A model generated the notes under the pieces. The model saw only the letters and a list, made by a program, of their open reading frames with translations. It made no database searches and was not told the DNA's origin. Below are positions 26,814-35,362 of a DNA stretch of 64,000 bases, one piece after another. The stretch's first letter is position 1, and every line of letters starts with the position of its first letter. The DNA is from Methylophaga nitratireducenticrescens. GTDB taxonomy: Bacteria > Pseudomonadota > Gammaproteobacteria > Nitrosococcales > Methylophagaceae. The stretch lies in NCBI RefSeq assembly GCF_000260985.4, contig NC_017857.3:3071001-3135000 (forward strand), read 5' to 3'. The position numbers were made by a program, and so were the translations under genes.

Positions 26814-26836
26814 CCACTGTCCTTAGCAGTAAAACA

Positions 26837-26869
26837 AAAACGGGCAATCTTCGGGTTGCCCGTTTTTTT
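26837..26869 (+). terminator. Rho-independent terminator after hxlB
   Basis: Stem ACGGGCAA/TTGCCCGT, extended inside by T-G and C-G pairs around TTCG, followed by seven T. Confidence 0.93.
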
Positions 26870-26898
26870 ATGTCTGTCGTTCTGGTGTCTCAAAACGG

Positions 26899-26904
26899 TA
26901 TAAT
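26899..26904 (+). promoter_or_regulatory. -10 box upstream of leuC
   Basis: A perfect TATAAT lies 36 bp before the leuC ATG. No good -35 box is visible at the right distance. Confidence 0.55.
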
Positions 26905-26939
26905 GTTCAGCTATTTAAATTAAACCGGTTCTGAGATTT

Positions 26940-28343
26940 ATGTCCGTCAAAACACTTTATGACAAATTATGGGATCAACATGTTATCCGCAGCGAACAGG
27001 ATGGTACTGCGCTGATTTATATTGATCGTCATTTGGTTCACGAAGTCACCTCTCCGCAGGCTTTTGAAGGCTTGCGCCTGGCGGGCCGTATTCCATATCG
27101 ATTGAATTCAATTCTGGCAACACCCGATCATAATGTTCCAACCAGCCATCGCGAACAGGGTATTGCTGATCCGATTTCACGGTTACAGGTTGAAACGCTG
27201 GATCAAAACTGCGCGCAATTTGGTATTACTGAGTTTGGCCTGAATGATTTACGTCAGGGTATTGTGCATGTTGTCGGCCCTGAACAGGGCGCAACCCTAC
27301 CCGGTATGACAGTAGTGTGTGGGGACTCGCATACCTCTACCCATGGTGCTTTTGGTGCATTGGCTTTTGGTATCGGCACCTCGGAAGTTGAGCACGTGAT
27401 GGCAACGCAATGTCTGATTCAACGCAAATCCAAAAACATGCTGGTCAAAGTCGAAGGACATGTAAACCCAGGTATTACAGCCAAAGATATCGTTCTGGCC
27501 ATTATCGGTGAAATTGGTACGGCTGGCGGTACCGGCTACGCCATTGAATTTGCTGGTGAAGCCATTCAGGCTCTCTCCATGGAAGGTCGGATGACCGTGT
27601 GCAATATGACAATTGAAGCCGGTGCCCGTGCAGGAATGATCGCTGTAGATGACACAACCATTAATTATCTGAAAGATCGTCCTTTTGCCCCTAAGGGAGA
27701 AAACTGGGATAAAGCCGTTGCAGCCTGGCGTGACTTACACAGCGATGCTGATGCCCATTTTGATAAGGTCGTGGTACTAGAGGCCAACCAAATCAAACCT
27801 CAGGTTACCTGGGGCACCTCCCCGGAAATGGTGGTTCCAGTTGATGCCAACATTCCAGATCCCACTGCAGAAAGTGATGCTGTTAAACGCAATGGCATGC
27901 TAAAAGCATTGAAATACATGGGATTGAATGCGAACCAGCCAGTTCAGGAGATCCGTCTGGATAGAGTCTTCATCGGTTCCTGTACCAACTCACGTATTGA
28001 AGATTTACGCGAGGCTGCTGCTGCAATTAAAGGCGGAAAAGTTTCTGCTACGGTGAAACAAGCGATGGTTGTTCCGGGCTCGGGATTGGTGAAACAACAG
28101 GCTGAACAGGAAGGTCTGGATAAAATCTTTGTAGAAGCAGGCTTTGAATGGCGAGATCCTGGCTGCTCGATGTGTCTGGCAATGAACGCAGATCGTCTGG
28201 AGGCAGGTGAACATTGTGCCTCCACATCTAATCGCAATTTTGAGGGTCGACAGGGGCAAGGTGGTCGTACGCATCTGGTAAGTCCGGCAATGGCGGCAGC
28301 CGCCGCAATTGCCGGCCATTTTGTTGATATTACTGCGCATTAA
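26940..28343 (+). CDS. leuC: 3-isopropylmalate dehydratase large subunit
   Basis: A 467-residue aconitase-family [4Fe-4S] enzyme of leucine synthesis. The cluster cysteines are in [13 protein letters not shown] (near 349) and in [11 protein letters not shown] (near 409-412). [20 protein letters not shown] and the C-terminal [12 protein letters not shown] are diagnostic for LeuC rather than aconitase or HacA. The small subunit leuD and leuB are not next to it; prmB follows instead with a TAATG overlap, which is unusual. Confidence 0.97.
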   Translation: MSVKTLYDKLWDQHVIRSEQDGTALIYIDRHLVHEVTSPQAFEGLRLAGRIPYRLNSILATPDHNVPTSHREQGIADPISRLQVETLDQNCAQFGITEFGLNDLRQGIVHVVGPEQGATLPGMTVVCGDSHTSTHGAFGALAFGIGTSEVEHVMATQCLIQRKSKNMLVKVEGHVNPGITAKDIVLAIIGEIGTAGGTGYAIEFAGEAIQALSMEGRMTVCNMTIEAGARAGMIAVDDTTINYLKDRPFAPKGENWDKAVAAWRDLHSDADAHFDKVVVLEANQIKPQVTWGTSPEMVVPVDANIPDPTAESDAVKRNGMLKALKYMGLNANQPVQEIRLDRVFIGSCTNSRIEDLREAAAAIKGGKVSATVKQAMVVPGSGLVKQQAEQEGLDKIFVEAGFEWRDPGCSMCLAMNADRLEAGEHCASTSNRNFEGRQGQGGRTHLVSPAMAAAAAIAGHFVDITAH

Positions 28344-29305
28344 TGACAATCAATTATCAAGCCGCTGAGGCTGAACTCAGTACCTTGCGTGATTTTCTGC
28401 GCTGGACCACCTCACGGTTTGAAGAAGCCAGATTATTTTTTGGTCATGGCAATACCGACGCATTTAATGAAGCCACGCAACTGATTTTGCATAGCCTGAA
28501 ACTTCCGGTAACTGAATTACCGGAATTGTTTCTCGATGCACGGCTGTGTAGTGCTGAAAAACAGGCTTTACTGCAGTTGGTCAAACAGCGAATTGAAGAA
28601 CGGGTACCTGTTCCCTATCTGACACATGAAGCCTGGTTTGCTGGCCTGCCTTTTTATGTCGATGAACGTGTCCTTATTCCCCGCTCCCCCTTTGCCGAAT
28701 TAATTGATAGCCAATTTGCTCCCTGGTTACAGGATGCAGATTCGGTCGAACGTATTCTGGATATGTGTACTGGCAGTGCCTGTATCGCGATTGTGCTGGC
28801 AATGACGTTTGAAGGGGCTGAAGTTGATGCCGTAGATATCAGTGATAAAGCTTTAAGCGTCGCACAGATCAATAAAAACAAACATTTGCTCGGAGATGAG
28901 CTGACGCTTATTAAATCAGATCTATGGGCTGAATTAAAGCCATCACGCCAGTATGATTTGATTATCAGTAATCCCCCTTACGTGGGGGATCTTGAGATGT
29001 CCAGCTTGCCAGCTGAGTATCATCATGAACCGGTCCATGCGCTGCAGGCTGCTGATAATGGCCTTGCTCTGGTAGAGCAGATCATCATTGGTGCAGCGAA
29101 GTTTCTCACTCCTCAGGGATTATTGTTTGTTGAAGTGGGCAATAGTAATCTGGCAGTAGAAGAAAGATGGCCGGAGACTCACTTTTTGTGGCTGGAGCTT
29201 GAGCAGGGAGGCCATGGAATATTTATGCTGACTCAAAATCAATGTGCTGAATTTGCAGCGGCTTATTCGAGAATTTCACTAACGGGCTTCTCTGACTCAG
29301 CGTGA
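28343..29305 (+). CDS. prmB: Ribosomal protein L3 glutamine methyltransferase
   Basis: A 320-residue SAM-dependent methyltransferase. The N-terminal helical domain includes the RDFLRWTTSRFEEARLFFGHG region typical of PrmB. Motif I is ILDMCTGSACIAI near 145-157 and the catalytic NPPYV motif is near 211. PrmB modifies a glutamine of L3; the close paralogue PrmC (release factors) has a different N terminus. The start overlaps the leuC stop. The 3' end overlaps the convergent diguanylate cyclase gene by 43 bp. Confidence 0.93.
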   Translation: MTINYQAAEAELSTLRDFLRWTTSRFEEARLFFGHGNTDAFNEATQLILHSLKLPVTELPELFLDARLCSAEKQALLQLVKQRIEERVPVPYLTHEAWFAGLPFYVDERVLIPRSPFAELIDSQFAPWLQDADSVERILDMCTGSACIAIVLAMTFEGAEVDAVDISDKALSVAQINKNKHLLGDELTLIKSDLWAELKPSRQYDLIISNPPYVGDLEMSSLPAEYHHEPVHALQAADNGLALVEQIIIGAAKFLTPQGLLFVEVGNSNLAVEERWPETHFLWLELEQGGHGIFMLTQNQCAEFAAAYSRISLTGFSDSA

Positions 29306-30582
29306 TAAATCCGCACACAATTTCGGCCTGCCATTTTCGCCTGATACATAGCACGATCAGCCATTTCAAACAGACTGTTTAATGTGTCCTGTTTATCATG
29401 ACGTAACGTTGCCACACCAACGCTGATAGTAATACCGATACTGGCAGGTTTGAACCGGGTAAGTCGTTTCTGCATGCGTTGCATCAATATGGAAGCGGTG
29501 TGATTGTCACACCCAGGTAATAACAATACGAACTCTTCACCCGACCAACGAGCAATCATATCGACATCCCGTACGTGACGTTTTAACCAGTTACCTAGTT
29601 CCGCCAGCAGATTATCGCCACGAACAAAACCATATTGCTCATTAATAGCCCGGAAATGATCCAGATCAATAACCGCCATCGCCAAATCACGTTTAAACCG
29701 ATACGCTTCGCTCAGATATTTACCGGCAAATTCACGTAACGCATGGCGATTAAATAATTGAGTCAGCTCATCCAGCATGGCCAGGCTGCATAGGGAGTTT
29801 TGCTGGGCTCTGAGTTCACGGAAATTCTGGTAGCTGGTAATGTGATTGAACACACGCTGACGCAATTCTTCCCGAACAATCGGTTTGGAGACAAAATCAT
29901 TCACTCCAAGGTGAAATAACTCAATCTTGCGCGAGACATTATCAAATCCGGAAGTGGCAATAATAGGGACGTTGCCATAGTCCTCATGCAGACGGCGGAT
30001 TTTTCTGACCAGTGTAATACCACTCATGCTACCTTCCAGCATAATATCGGTAATCACCAGATCATAATCACCACCACTGAATGCATCCCATGCCTTTTCT
30101 GCAAAGGTATAAGAATCGACATCCAATCCCATATCGGTCAGTAGATCGATAATAATCGTCTGTAAAACCCGGGAATCTTCGATAAACAGTACCCGACCGG
30201 ATAACTGGCGGGTTTCACGTTGAGCGAGCCGTTGCACATAAATGCCCAGCTCAGATTCATCATGTTTGCTAAAAATATCCGTGGCACCGGCCAGCAATGC
30301 CTGTTTAAGGGTGCGTGCGTTATCAGTTTCTGTCATCACCAGCACAGCGGCGTAATCGTAACCGTTAATGGCTCTCAGTTGACCACAGAACTCACTGCCG
30401 ACGATATCGGGTAAATCATCACTACAACAGACTAATCTATAACGGGTACGTCCAGCATGTTCAAGACCCTGATTACCGGTCTCTGCGTGGTCAACTTCAA
30501 ATCCGGCAGCCGATAATAGCGCACGAGCCTTATTTCGAAATTCAGTAGATGCGTCTACTACTAATGCATTCAGTTTTTGCAC
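29263..30582 (-). CDS. Diguanylate cyclase with two receiver domains
   Basis: About 439 residues from a GTG at 30582, which has an AAAGGA ribosome site; the longer frame would run into mutH. The first receiver domain (about 3-118) is somewhat degenerate, with CCSDDLPDIVG at the acceptor position. The second (about 128-245) has the acidic pair IEDS, acceptor aspartate in LVITDIML and the KP lysine (FVSKPIV). The C-terminal GGDEF domain has the active form SGEEF, preceded by an RDVD product-inhibition site five residues upstream. It should make cyclic di-GMP in response to phosphorylation, like PleD. No histidine kinase is adjacent. Confidence 0.92.
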   Translation of the reverse strand: MQKLNALVVDASTEFRNKARALLSAAGFEVDHAETGNQGLEHAGRTRYRLVCCSDDLPDIVGSEFCGQLRAINGYDYAAVLVMTETDNARTLKQALLAGATDIFSKHDESELGIYVQRLAQRETRQLSGRVLFIEDSRVLQTIIIDLLTDMGLDVDSYTFAEKAWDAFSGGDYDLVITDIMLEGSMSGITLVRKIRRLHEDYGNVPIIATSGFDNVSRKIELFHLGVNDFVSKPIVREELRQRVFNHITSYQNFRELRAQQNSLCSLAMLDELTQLFNRHALREFAGKYLSEAYRFKRDLAMAVIDLDHFRAINEQYGFVRGDNLLAELGNWLKRHVRDVDMIARWSGEEFVLLLPGCDNHTASILMQRMQKRLTRFKPASIGITISVGVATLRHDKQDTLNSLFEMADRAMYQAKMAGRNCVRIYHAESEKPVSEILE

Positions 30583-30628
30583 TAAGCCAATCCTTTTTAC
30601 TAATGTGCATTCTGCCTGTTGCTGAACA

Positions 30629-31330
30629 TTAACAGCAAGCTTTCCCTGACAGAATTTGTTGCGTAAAACATGTCCGAAGGTAAAAACCACAAGGATGATG
30701 CCATTCTTCCCCCCCGTCATAGCCTATTTGACGGGTGATTACCCGACTATTCGCGGCTTTAGGCCGAATCTGTAAATAACGTCCGAGTCTGGCCGTCACG
30801 GCACCCTCTGCAATCATTATTTCCATCAGATCTTCCCAGTCCTGTTGTAAAACACTCTCCTGCTGTATTGAAGGCTGCCATAAAATTGCCTCTCCAATAT
30901 AGCGATCTTGCAATGATATTGTTTTATCAGCCTCAACTGGTAACCACAACACTTTACTCAGTTTACGCCGTAACCAGGACGTCTGCCAATGGGTTTCTGT
31001 AACAGCCCTCGGATTAACGGTGCAGACATATGTGGACTCTTTTGGTTCACCTCGGGTATTTAGAGGAATAGTTTTTAATTCGATGCCTAAAGCGACAAAG
31101 TCCGGTTCAGCCTGGTTACCAGCATCTGCCCCAAGAATACGCTCTAACAAATTACCTAACCAGCCTTTATGTCGCCGCAAATCAGCTGGAACCGTTACGC
31201 TACATTGTTGTGCCAGTTGCCCCACCGTTTTGCCTGCTATTTGCTGACAGCGGTACACGAGTTCGGCTTCCGTATCTGGAGGAGAAGCATGAATCATTGT
31301 TGGGTAAATATCATCAGACATGAGCCTCAT
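30629..31330 (-). CDS. mutH: DNA mismatch repair endonuclease MutH
   Basis: A 233-residue sequence-specific nicking enzyme that cuts the unmethylated strand at hemimethylated GATC after MutS/MutL activation. The PD-(D/E)XK active site is EPDFVALGIELKT at about 77-89, with the aspartate, glutamate and lysine intact. KGWLGNLLERILGADAG and STYVCTVNP are conserved family blocks. The start could be the first ATG or MSDD three codons later. With mutL at 10423 this implies methyl-directed repair, so a Dam methylase is expected elsewhere in the genome. Confidence 0.94.
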   Translation of the reverse strand: MRLMSDDIYPTMIHASPPDTEAELVYRCQQIAGKTVGQLAQQCSVTVPADLRRHKGWLGNLLERILGADAGNQAEPDFVALGIELKTIPLNTRGEPKESTYVCTVNPRAVTETHWQTSWLRRKLSKVLWLPVEADKTISLQDRYIGEAILWQPSIQQESVLQQDWEDLMEIMIAEGAVTARLGRYLQIRPKAANSRVITRQIGYDGGEEWHHPCGFYLRTCFTQQILSGKACC

Positions 31331-31369
31331 GATAATCTAGTACGTTTAAATCTGCTTGAGGCGATTTAG

Positions 31370-32293
31370 GTGAAAGCCCTTACCATTGAACATCTGAATA
31401 AAACTTATCGCAGTGGCTTGGAAGCTCTTAACGATATCAACTTGACAGTTGATGAGGGAGACTTCTTTGCGCTGTTAGGGCCAAATGGTGCAGGAAAATC
31501 TACAACCATCAGCATCCTTACCTCGCTGGTCACAAAAACCAGTGGATCGGTAACCATCTTTGATGCCGATCTGGACAATCAAACTGAACTGGCTAAAAGC
31601 TACATCGGACTGGTGCCGCAGGAGTTTAATTTTAATGGGTTCGAACAGGTTAAACACATTCTGGTGACTCAGGCCGGTTATTACGGTGTTCCAGCTAAAG
31701 AGGCGGAACCGCGTGCCGATGTTTTGCTGAAGCAATTAGGTCTTTGGGAGAAACGACACACAGCCTCCCGTTCATTATCCGGTGGTATGAAACGCCGGTT
31801 GATGATTGCCCGGGCGCTGGTTCACAACCCACGGCTGCTTATATTGGATGAGCCAACAGCTGGTGTGGATATTGAGCTGCGGCGCTCAATGTGGGTGTTT
31901 TTACGTGAAATCAATCAACGTGGCACCACTATCATCTTGACGACCCACTATCTTGAAGAAGCCGAAAACCTGTGTCGCAATATTGCCATCATCGACAAGG
32001 GCCGTATCGTTGAAAATACCGATATGAAATCGTTATTGAATCGCCTTGATAAAGAGACTTTTGTATTGGATTTGCTGGAACCTCTGACTGACAGCAGTTT
32101 GCTACAGGGGATTGAATATCATCAGGTAGATCCAACGACCATAGAGGTCGAGCTTCAGCGCCAGGAATGTCTGAATGATTTATTCACGGTATTAACCGAA
32201 CGTGGTATCAAAGTGGGAAGCATGAAAAACAAGGTCAATCGTCTGGAAGAATTATTTTTAACCCTGGTTGAACGTCCGGAGTCTGCTGAATGA
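31370..32293 (+). CDS. ABC-2 type exporter ATP-binding protein
   Basis: A 307-residue ATPase starting at a GTG with a GAGG ribosome site eight bases upstream. Walker A is GPNGAGKSTT (about 37-46), the signature is LSGGMKRR, Walker B is LLILDEPTAGVD, and the switch histidine is in LTTHYLEEAE. This matches the YadG/NodI-like group of ABC-2 exporters. It overlaps the permease start by four bases (ATGA), so the two form one exporter. The substrate is unknown. Confidence 0.93.
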   Translation: MKALTIEHLNKTYRSGLEALNDINLTVDEGDFFALLGPNGAGKSTTISILTSLVTKTSGSVTIFDADLDNQTELAKSYIGLVPQEFNFNGFEQVKHILVTQAGYYGVPAKEAEPRADVLLKQLGLWEKRHTASRSLSGGMKRRLMIARALVHNPRLLILDEPTAGVDIELRRSMWVFLREINQRGTTIILTTHYLEEAENLCRNIAIIDKGRIVENTDMKSLLNRLDKETFVLDLLEPLTDSSLLQGIEYHQVDPTTIEVELQRQECLNDLFTVLTERGIKVGSMKNKVNRLEELFLTLVERPESAE

Positions 32294-33069
32294 ACAATCG
32301 CCACCAGCATCACTGGATTGCTTTCTCAACAATCGTCACACGTGAAGTCAGACGCTTTCTGCGAATATGGTCCCAAACCTTACTGCCACCAGCAATTACC
32401 ATGACCTTGTATTTCATCATTTTTGGTAATTTAATCGGCAGCCGTATAGGTGAAATGAATGGCTTCAGTTATATGGAATATATCGCCCCCGGCATTATCA
32501 TGATGGCGATCATTAACAACGCCTATTCCAATGTGGCCTCATCCTTTTTCAGTGCCAAATTCCAGAATCATATTGAAGAACTTATGGTGGCGCCTGTCCC
32601 TGACTATATTATCCTCGCAGGATATGTTGTCGGTGGTGCTGCACGCGGCCTGTTTGTGGGACTCATTGTGACGCTGGTTTCACTGATATTTACCAAACTT
32701 ACCGTTCAACATATTGGGATTACCATTAGCATGGTCTTTCTCAGTGCCGTCATGTTTGCATTAGGCGGATTTATTAACGCCTTATACGCGCGCAGCTTTG
32801 ATGAAGTCTCAATCATTCCAACCTTTATCCTCACCCCGCTGACCTATCTGGGTGGTGTATTTTATTCGATATCACTACTGCCCGAATTCTGGCAAAACGT
32901 TTCCATGTTGAATCCGGTTTTGTATATGGTCAATGCGTTCCGTTACGGTATTTTGGGTGTCTCGGATATTCCGGTAGCCGCTGCTTTTGCCATCATCCTG
33001 GGCTTTATCGCTGCACTGACAAGCTATGCGCTTTATCTGTTGCATAAAGGTACTGGCTTGAAGAATTGA
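32290..33069 (+). CDS. ABC-2 type transporter permease (YadH-like)
   Basis: A 259-residue integral membrane protein with about six spans. It resembles YadH: FGNLIGSRIGEMNGFSYMEY after the first span, then YIAPGIIMMAIINNAYSN, and the ABC-2 signature region around TFILTPLTYLGGVFYS. It pairs with the ATPase just upstream. The gene ends 9 bp before a dispersed repeat element. Confidence 0.93.
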   Translation: MNNRHQHHWIAFSTIVTREVRRFLRIWSQTLLPPAITMTLYFIIFGNLIGSRIGEMNGFSYMEYIAPGIIMMAIINNAYSNVASSFFSAKFQNHIEELMVAPVPDYIILAGYVVGGAARGLFVGLIVTLVSLIFTKLTVQHIGITISMVFLSAVMFALGGFINALYARSFDEVSIIPTFILTPLTYLGGVFYSISLLPEFWQNVSMLNPVLYMVNAFRYGILGVSDIPVAAAFAIILGFIAALTSYALYLLHKGTGLKN

Positions 33070-33078
33070 TTTTTATGG

Positions 33079-33374
33079 ACCACAGAGGGCACAGAGTTTT
33101 TTATTATTGATATATCCGCAGATTACGCAGATTTTCGCAGATGCTTTATGAATGATTTAACAATTCGGTTTGAAAGACGTTAGCCCTCATGGTCCTTTTG
33201 TGATGTATTACTGAATCAACCTGAAAACCATTTATTTAATCTGCGTCCATCTGCGTAATCTGCGGACTATTTTTAGAAAGCCTTAACAAAACACACTTTA
33301 GAATGGGAGTAGAAATAGCGTTTATACCTATCCCATTTATTAAATCTCTGTGTCCTCTGTGTCTCTGTGGTTAC
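33079..33374. repeat. Composite A-B...B'-A' inverted-repeat element
   Basis: Left side: A (ACCACAGAGGGCACAGAG, 33079-33096, an 8-bp shorter form) and B (33111-33143, core CCGCAGATTACGCAGATTTT). Right side, inverted: B' (33237-33270) and A' (33345-33374, two differences from the 30-bp end of the GxxExxY module). The interior of about 90 bp and the spacer between B' and A' hold no gene. This fills the 313-bp gap between the convergent permease and dusA genes, ending 8 bp from the dusA stop. Confidence 0.8.
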
Positions 33375-33382
33375 TTATAATC

Positions 33383-34366
33383 TCAGCCTATTAATTTAAG
33401 CGCATCGCGAACGACTTCAATCCCGGCTCCAGGTAAATGGGCATTTTCACTTAAGTGCCGCCGCCAGCGACGAGCACCTGGCAAGCCTTGAAACAGGCCC
33501 AGCATATGGCGGGTAATCGATTTTAAGGGTCTCCCCTCTTTCATACGCATTTCAATATATGGCAGCATCAATTCAACGATTTCTTGCTGACTCGGTACTA
33601 AGCGATCATCATTAAAAATTCGTTTATCCGCTTCAGCCAATATGTATGGCTGATGATAAAGCGCTCGCCCCATCATCACCCCATCGACCTGTTGCAGATG
33701 GTTTTCGGCTTCTTCCAACGAGTGTATGCCGCCATTAATATCCAGATGTAAATCAGCAAACTCCTGTTTGATTTGATACACCTTGTCGTATTCAAGCGGC
33801 GGAATATCCCGATTTTCTTTTGGACTTAAGCCTTTTAACCAGGCTTTGCGGGCATGCAGAATCACTGCATCGACTTCAACCTGATAAAGTGCGTCGACAA
33901 ATTCTCTGACAAATTCATAGCCGTCCTGCTCATCAATCCCTAATCGGGTTTTTACGGTGATGGGAATATCCACAACTTGTTTCATCGCGGTAACACATTC
34001 TGCCACCAGCATAGGTTCCGCCATCAAACAGGCACCGAAACGACCATTCTGCACACGATCACTAGGGCAACCGACATTCAGGTTAATTTCCTGATAACCG
34101 GCCTCGGCACCTAACGTGGCACATTTTGCTAATTCTGCAGGATCACTGCCACCCAATTGCAATGCCATTGGGTATTCAATTTCATCATGCGCCAGAAAGC
34201 GTTGATGATCGCCGTGGAGCAATGCGCCTGTGGTGATCATTTCGGTATACAGCAAGCTATGCTTGGAAATGAGTCGGCACAAATAACGAAAATCCCGATC
34301 GGTCCAATCCAGCATCGGTGCCAGTGATAAGCGATGGGCGAATTTAATATTGGCTGTCAAAGTCAT
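33383..34366 (-). CDS. dusA: tRNA-dihydrouridine(20/20a) synthase
   Basis: A 327-residue flavoenzyme reducing uridines 20 and 20a of the tRNA D loop. The N terminus has LAPMLDWTDRDFRYL and TEMITTGALLHGD. The catalytic cysteine lies in the NVGCPSDRVQNGRFGACLM region (the GxCLM cysteine). KTRLGIDEQDGYEF and HARKAWLKGLSPKENR are DusA-specific blocks. It is monocistronic, with 77 bp to the divergent protease-like gene. Confidence 0.96.
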   Translation of the reverse strand: MTLTANIKFAHRLSLAPMLDWTDRDFRYLCRLISKHSLLYTEMITTGALLHGDHQRFLAHDEIEYPMALQLGGSDPAELAKCATLGAEAGYQEINLNVGCPSDRVQNGRFGACLMAEPMLVAECVTAMKQVVDIPITVKTRLGIDEQDGYEFVREFVDALYQVEVDAVILHARKAWLKGLSPKENRDIPPLEYDKVYQIKQEFADLHLDINGGIHSLEEAENHLQQVDGVMMGRALYHQPYILAEADKRIFNDDRLVPSQQEIVELMLPYIEMRMKEGRPLKSITRHMLGLFQGLPGARRWRRHLSENAHLPGAGIEVVRDALKLIG

Positions 34367-34443
34367 AATAAAACCTGTTTAATCCGACATTTTCGCAAAT
34401 CAGCCGCTAAAATGCCCATTTAATACGTTATTTAAGTCAGTCG

Positions 34444-35142
34444 ATGAGCACCATCAAGATTAACGATCACTCCGTTGCAGTTGTCCGAAGCGCACGCCGA
34501 AAGACCATCGCCATCAAAATTCAGGATGGCAACGTAACTGTGCACTTACCCAAATTAATGCCCTTATGGTTGGCAAAACAATTTGTGCTGCGCAAACAGC
34601 ACTGGATCGAGGATAAATTAAAAAATTTCCAGCAGCGTCCACCCAAAAGACAGTTTATTGAAGGTGAATTACAACCTTTTATGGGCGAACACTATCCATT
34701 GCATATTATTCAGGAGCCGCAGCGCCAGCGACTGCATGTTCAGTTTGATCAACAGAAACTGGTGATTGTGGCCCCGCCCAAAGTGACAGCCTTGCAAATA
34801 AGACAGTCGTTAACGAGATGGTACAGACGTCAGGCAGAATCGTTATTGAAGGAACGGGCAAAACAGCTTGCTGAACACACCGGGCTGCGGCCAAATCAGA
34901 TTCAGATAAGAAGCTATAAAGCCCGCTGGGGCAGTTGCAATGTAAAAGGTGATGTCCAGCTTAACTGGCAATTAGTTCAAGCTACAACGTCTATTATTGA
35001 TTACGTCATCATTCATGAACTATGTCATCTGCAACAGCATAACCATTCGAGAGCTTTTTGGGATTTAGTGGAGCAGTTTGATCCCGATTTCAGGGAGCAT
35101 CGCAGTTGGTTGAAACATCATGGACATCAGCTGGTTATCTAA
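34444..35142 (+). CDS. YgjP-like metal-dependent hydrolase (DUF45)
   Basis: A 232-residue protein with the YgjP/DUF45 layout. The N-terminal part is basic and beta-rich. The C-terminal metallopeptidase-like core has RYRSQKTRWGSC-type YKARWGSCNVKGDVQLNW and the zinc motif HELCHLQQHNHSRAFWDLV, where HExxH plus a downstream H provide ligands. It is probably cytoplasmic. Substrates of the family are not known; in some bacteria it is linked to restriction-modification loci, but not here. Confidence 0.9.
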   Translation: MSTIKINDHSVAVVRSARRKTIAIKIQDGNVTVHLPKLMPLWLAKQFVLRKQHWIEDKLKNFQQRPPKRQFIEGELQPFMGEHYPLHIIQEPQRQRLHVQFDQQKLVIVAPPKVTALQIRQSLTRWYRRQAESLLKERAKQLAEHTGLRPNQIQIRSYKARWGSCNVKGDVQLNWQLVQATTSIIDYVIIHELCHLQQHNHSRAFWDLVEQFDPDFREHRSWLKHHGHQLVI

Positions 35143-35157
35143 ACGAGTCTGCTTAAC

Positions 35158-35186
35158 TTGGTAATTTTTCCATTATGAATTAATAT
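35158..35186 (+). promoter_or_regulatory. Promoter of metK-ahcY-metF
   Basis: TTGGTA at 35158-35163, a 17-bp spacer, then TAATAT at 35181-35186. The predicted start falls at about 35193, immediately before the first stem of the riboswitch, which supports the assignment. Confidence 0.65.
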
Positions 35187-35193
35187 ATGCCAC

Positions 35194-35266
35194 ATTGAAT
35201 AAGGAACGCTGCGACAGAGAGCACTCTGCTAGGCTTATTCAATTTTACATTCCAAACGGCGTTCAT
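35194..35266 (+). promoter_or_regulatory. S-adenosylhomocysteine (SAH) riboswitch
   Basis: The RNA has a 10-bp P1, ATTGAATAAG (35194-35203) with CTTATTCAAT (35234-35243). A small P2, CAGAG (35215-35219) with CTCTG (35224-35228), lies inside. A pseudoknot helix joins GAACGC (35204-35209) and GCGTTC (35259-35264). The conserved blocks of the SAH class are present: AAGGAACGCTGCGAC, GCTAGGCTT and CAAACGGCGTTC. Known members raise expression when SAH accumulates. A further hairpin (35264-35272 with 35282-35290, one G-T pair) starts on the last pseudoknot base and could be part of the expression platform. No T-tailed terminator is seen before metK, so control may be at translation. Confidence 0.88.
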
Positions 35267-35362
35267 TATTACAGGTCACTGGTAGTAATGGGCGTTTCAT
35301 CCGAACTTTACCCATGGTTAAACTATCATTGCCTTATTTGAATTTTAATGAGGAAGTTGTCT

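Noticed and set aside
30583..30720. N-terminal extension of the receiver-domain diguanylate cyclase
   Set aside because: It overlaps the mutH 3' end and precedes a GTG with a good ribosome site where the receiver domain begins.
35194..35266. SAM-II or SAM/SAH-type riboswitch
   Set aside because: The GCTGCGAC, GCTAGGCT and AACGGCGTTC blocks and the pairing order fit the SAH class; the shorter SAM/SAH pseudoknot does not match.
35348..35362. Upstream ATG for metK
   Set aside because: It lies on the AGGAAG ribosome site of the next ATG and adds five residues absent from the family.
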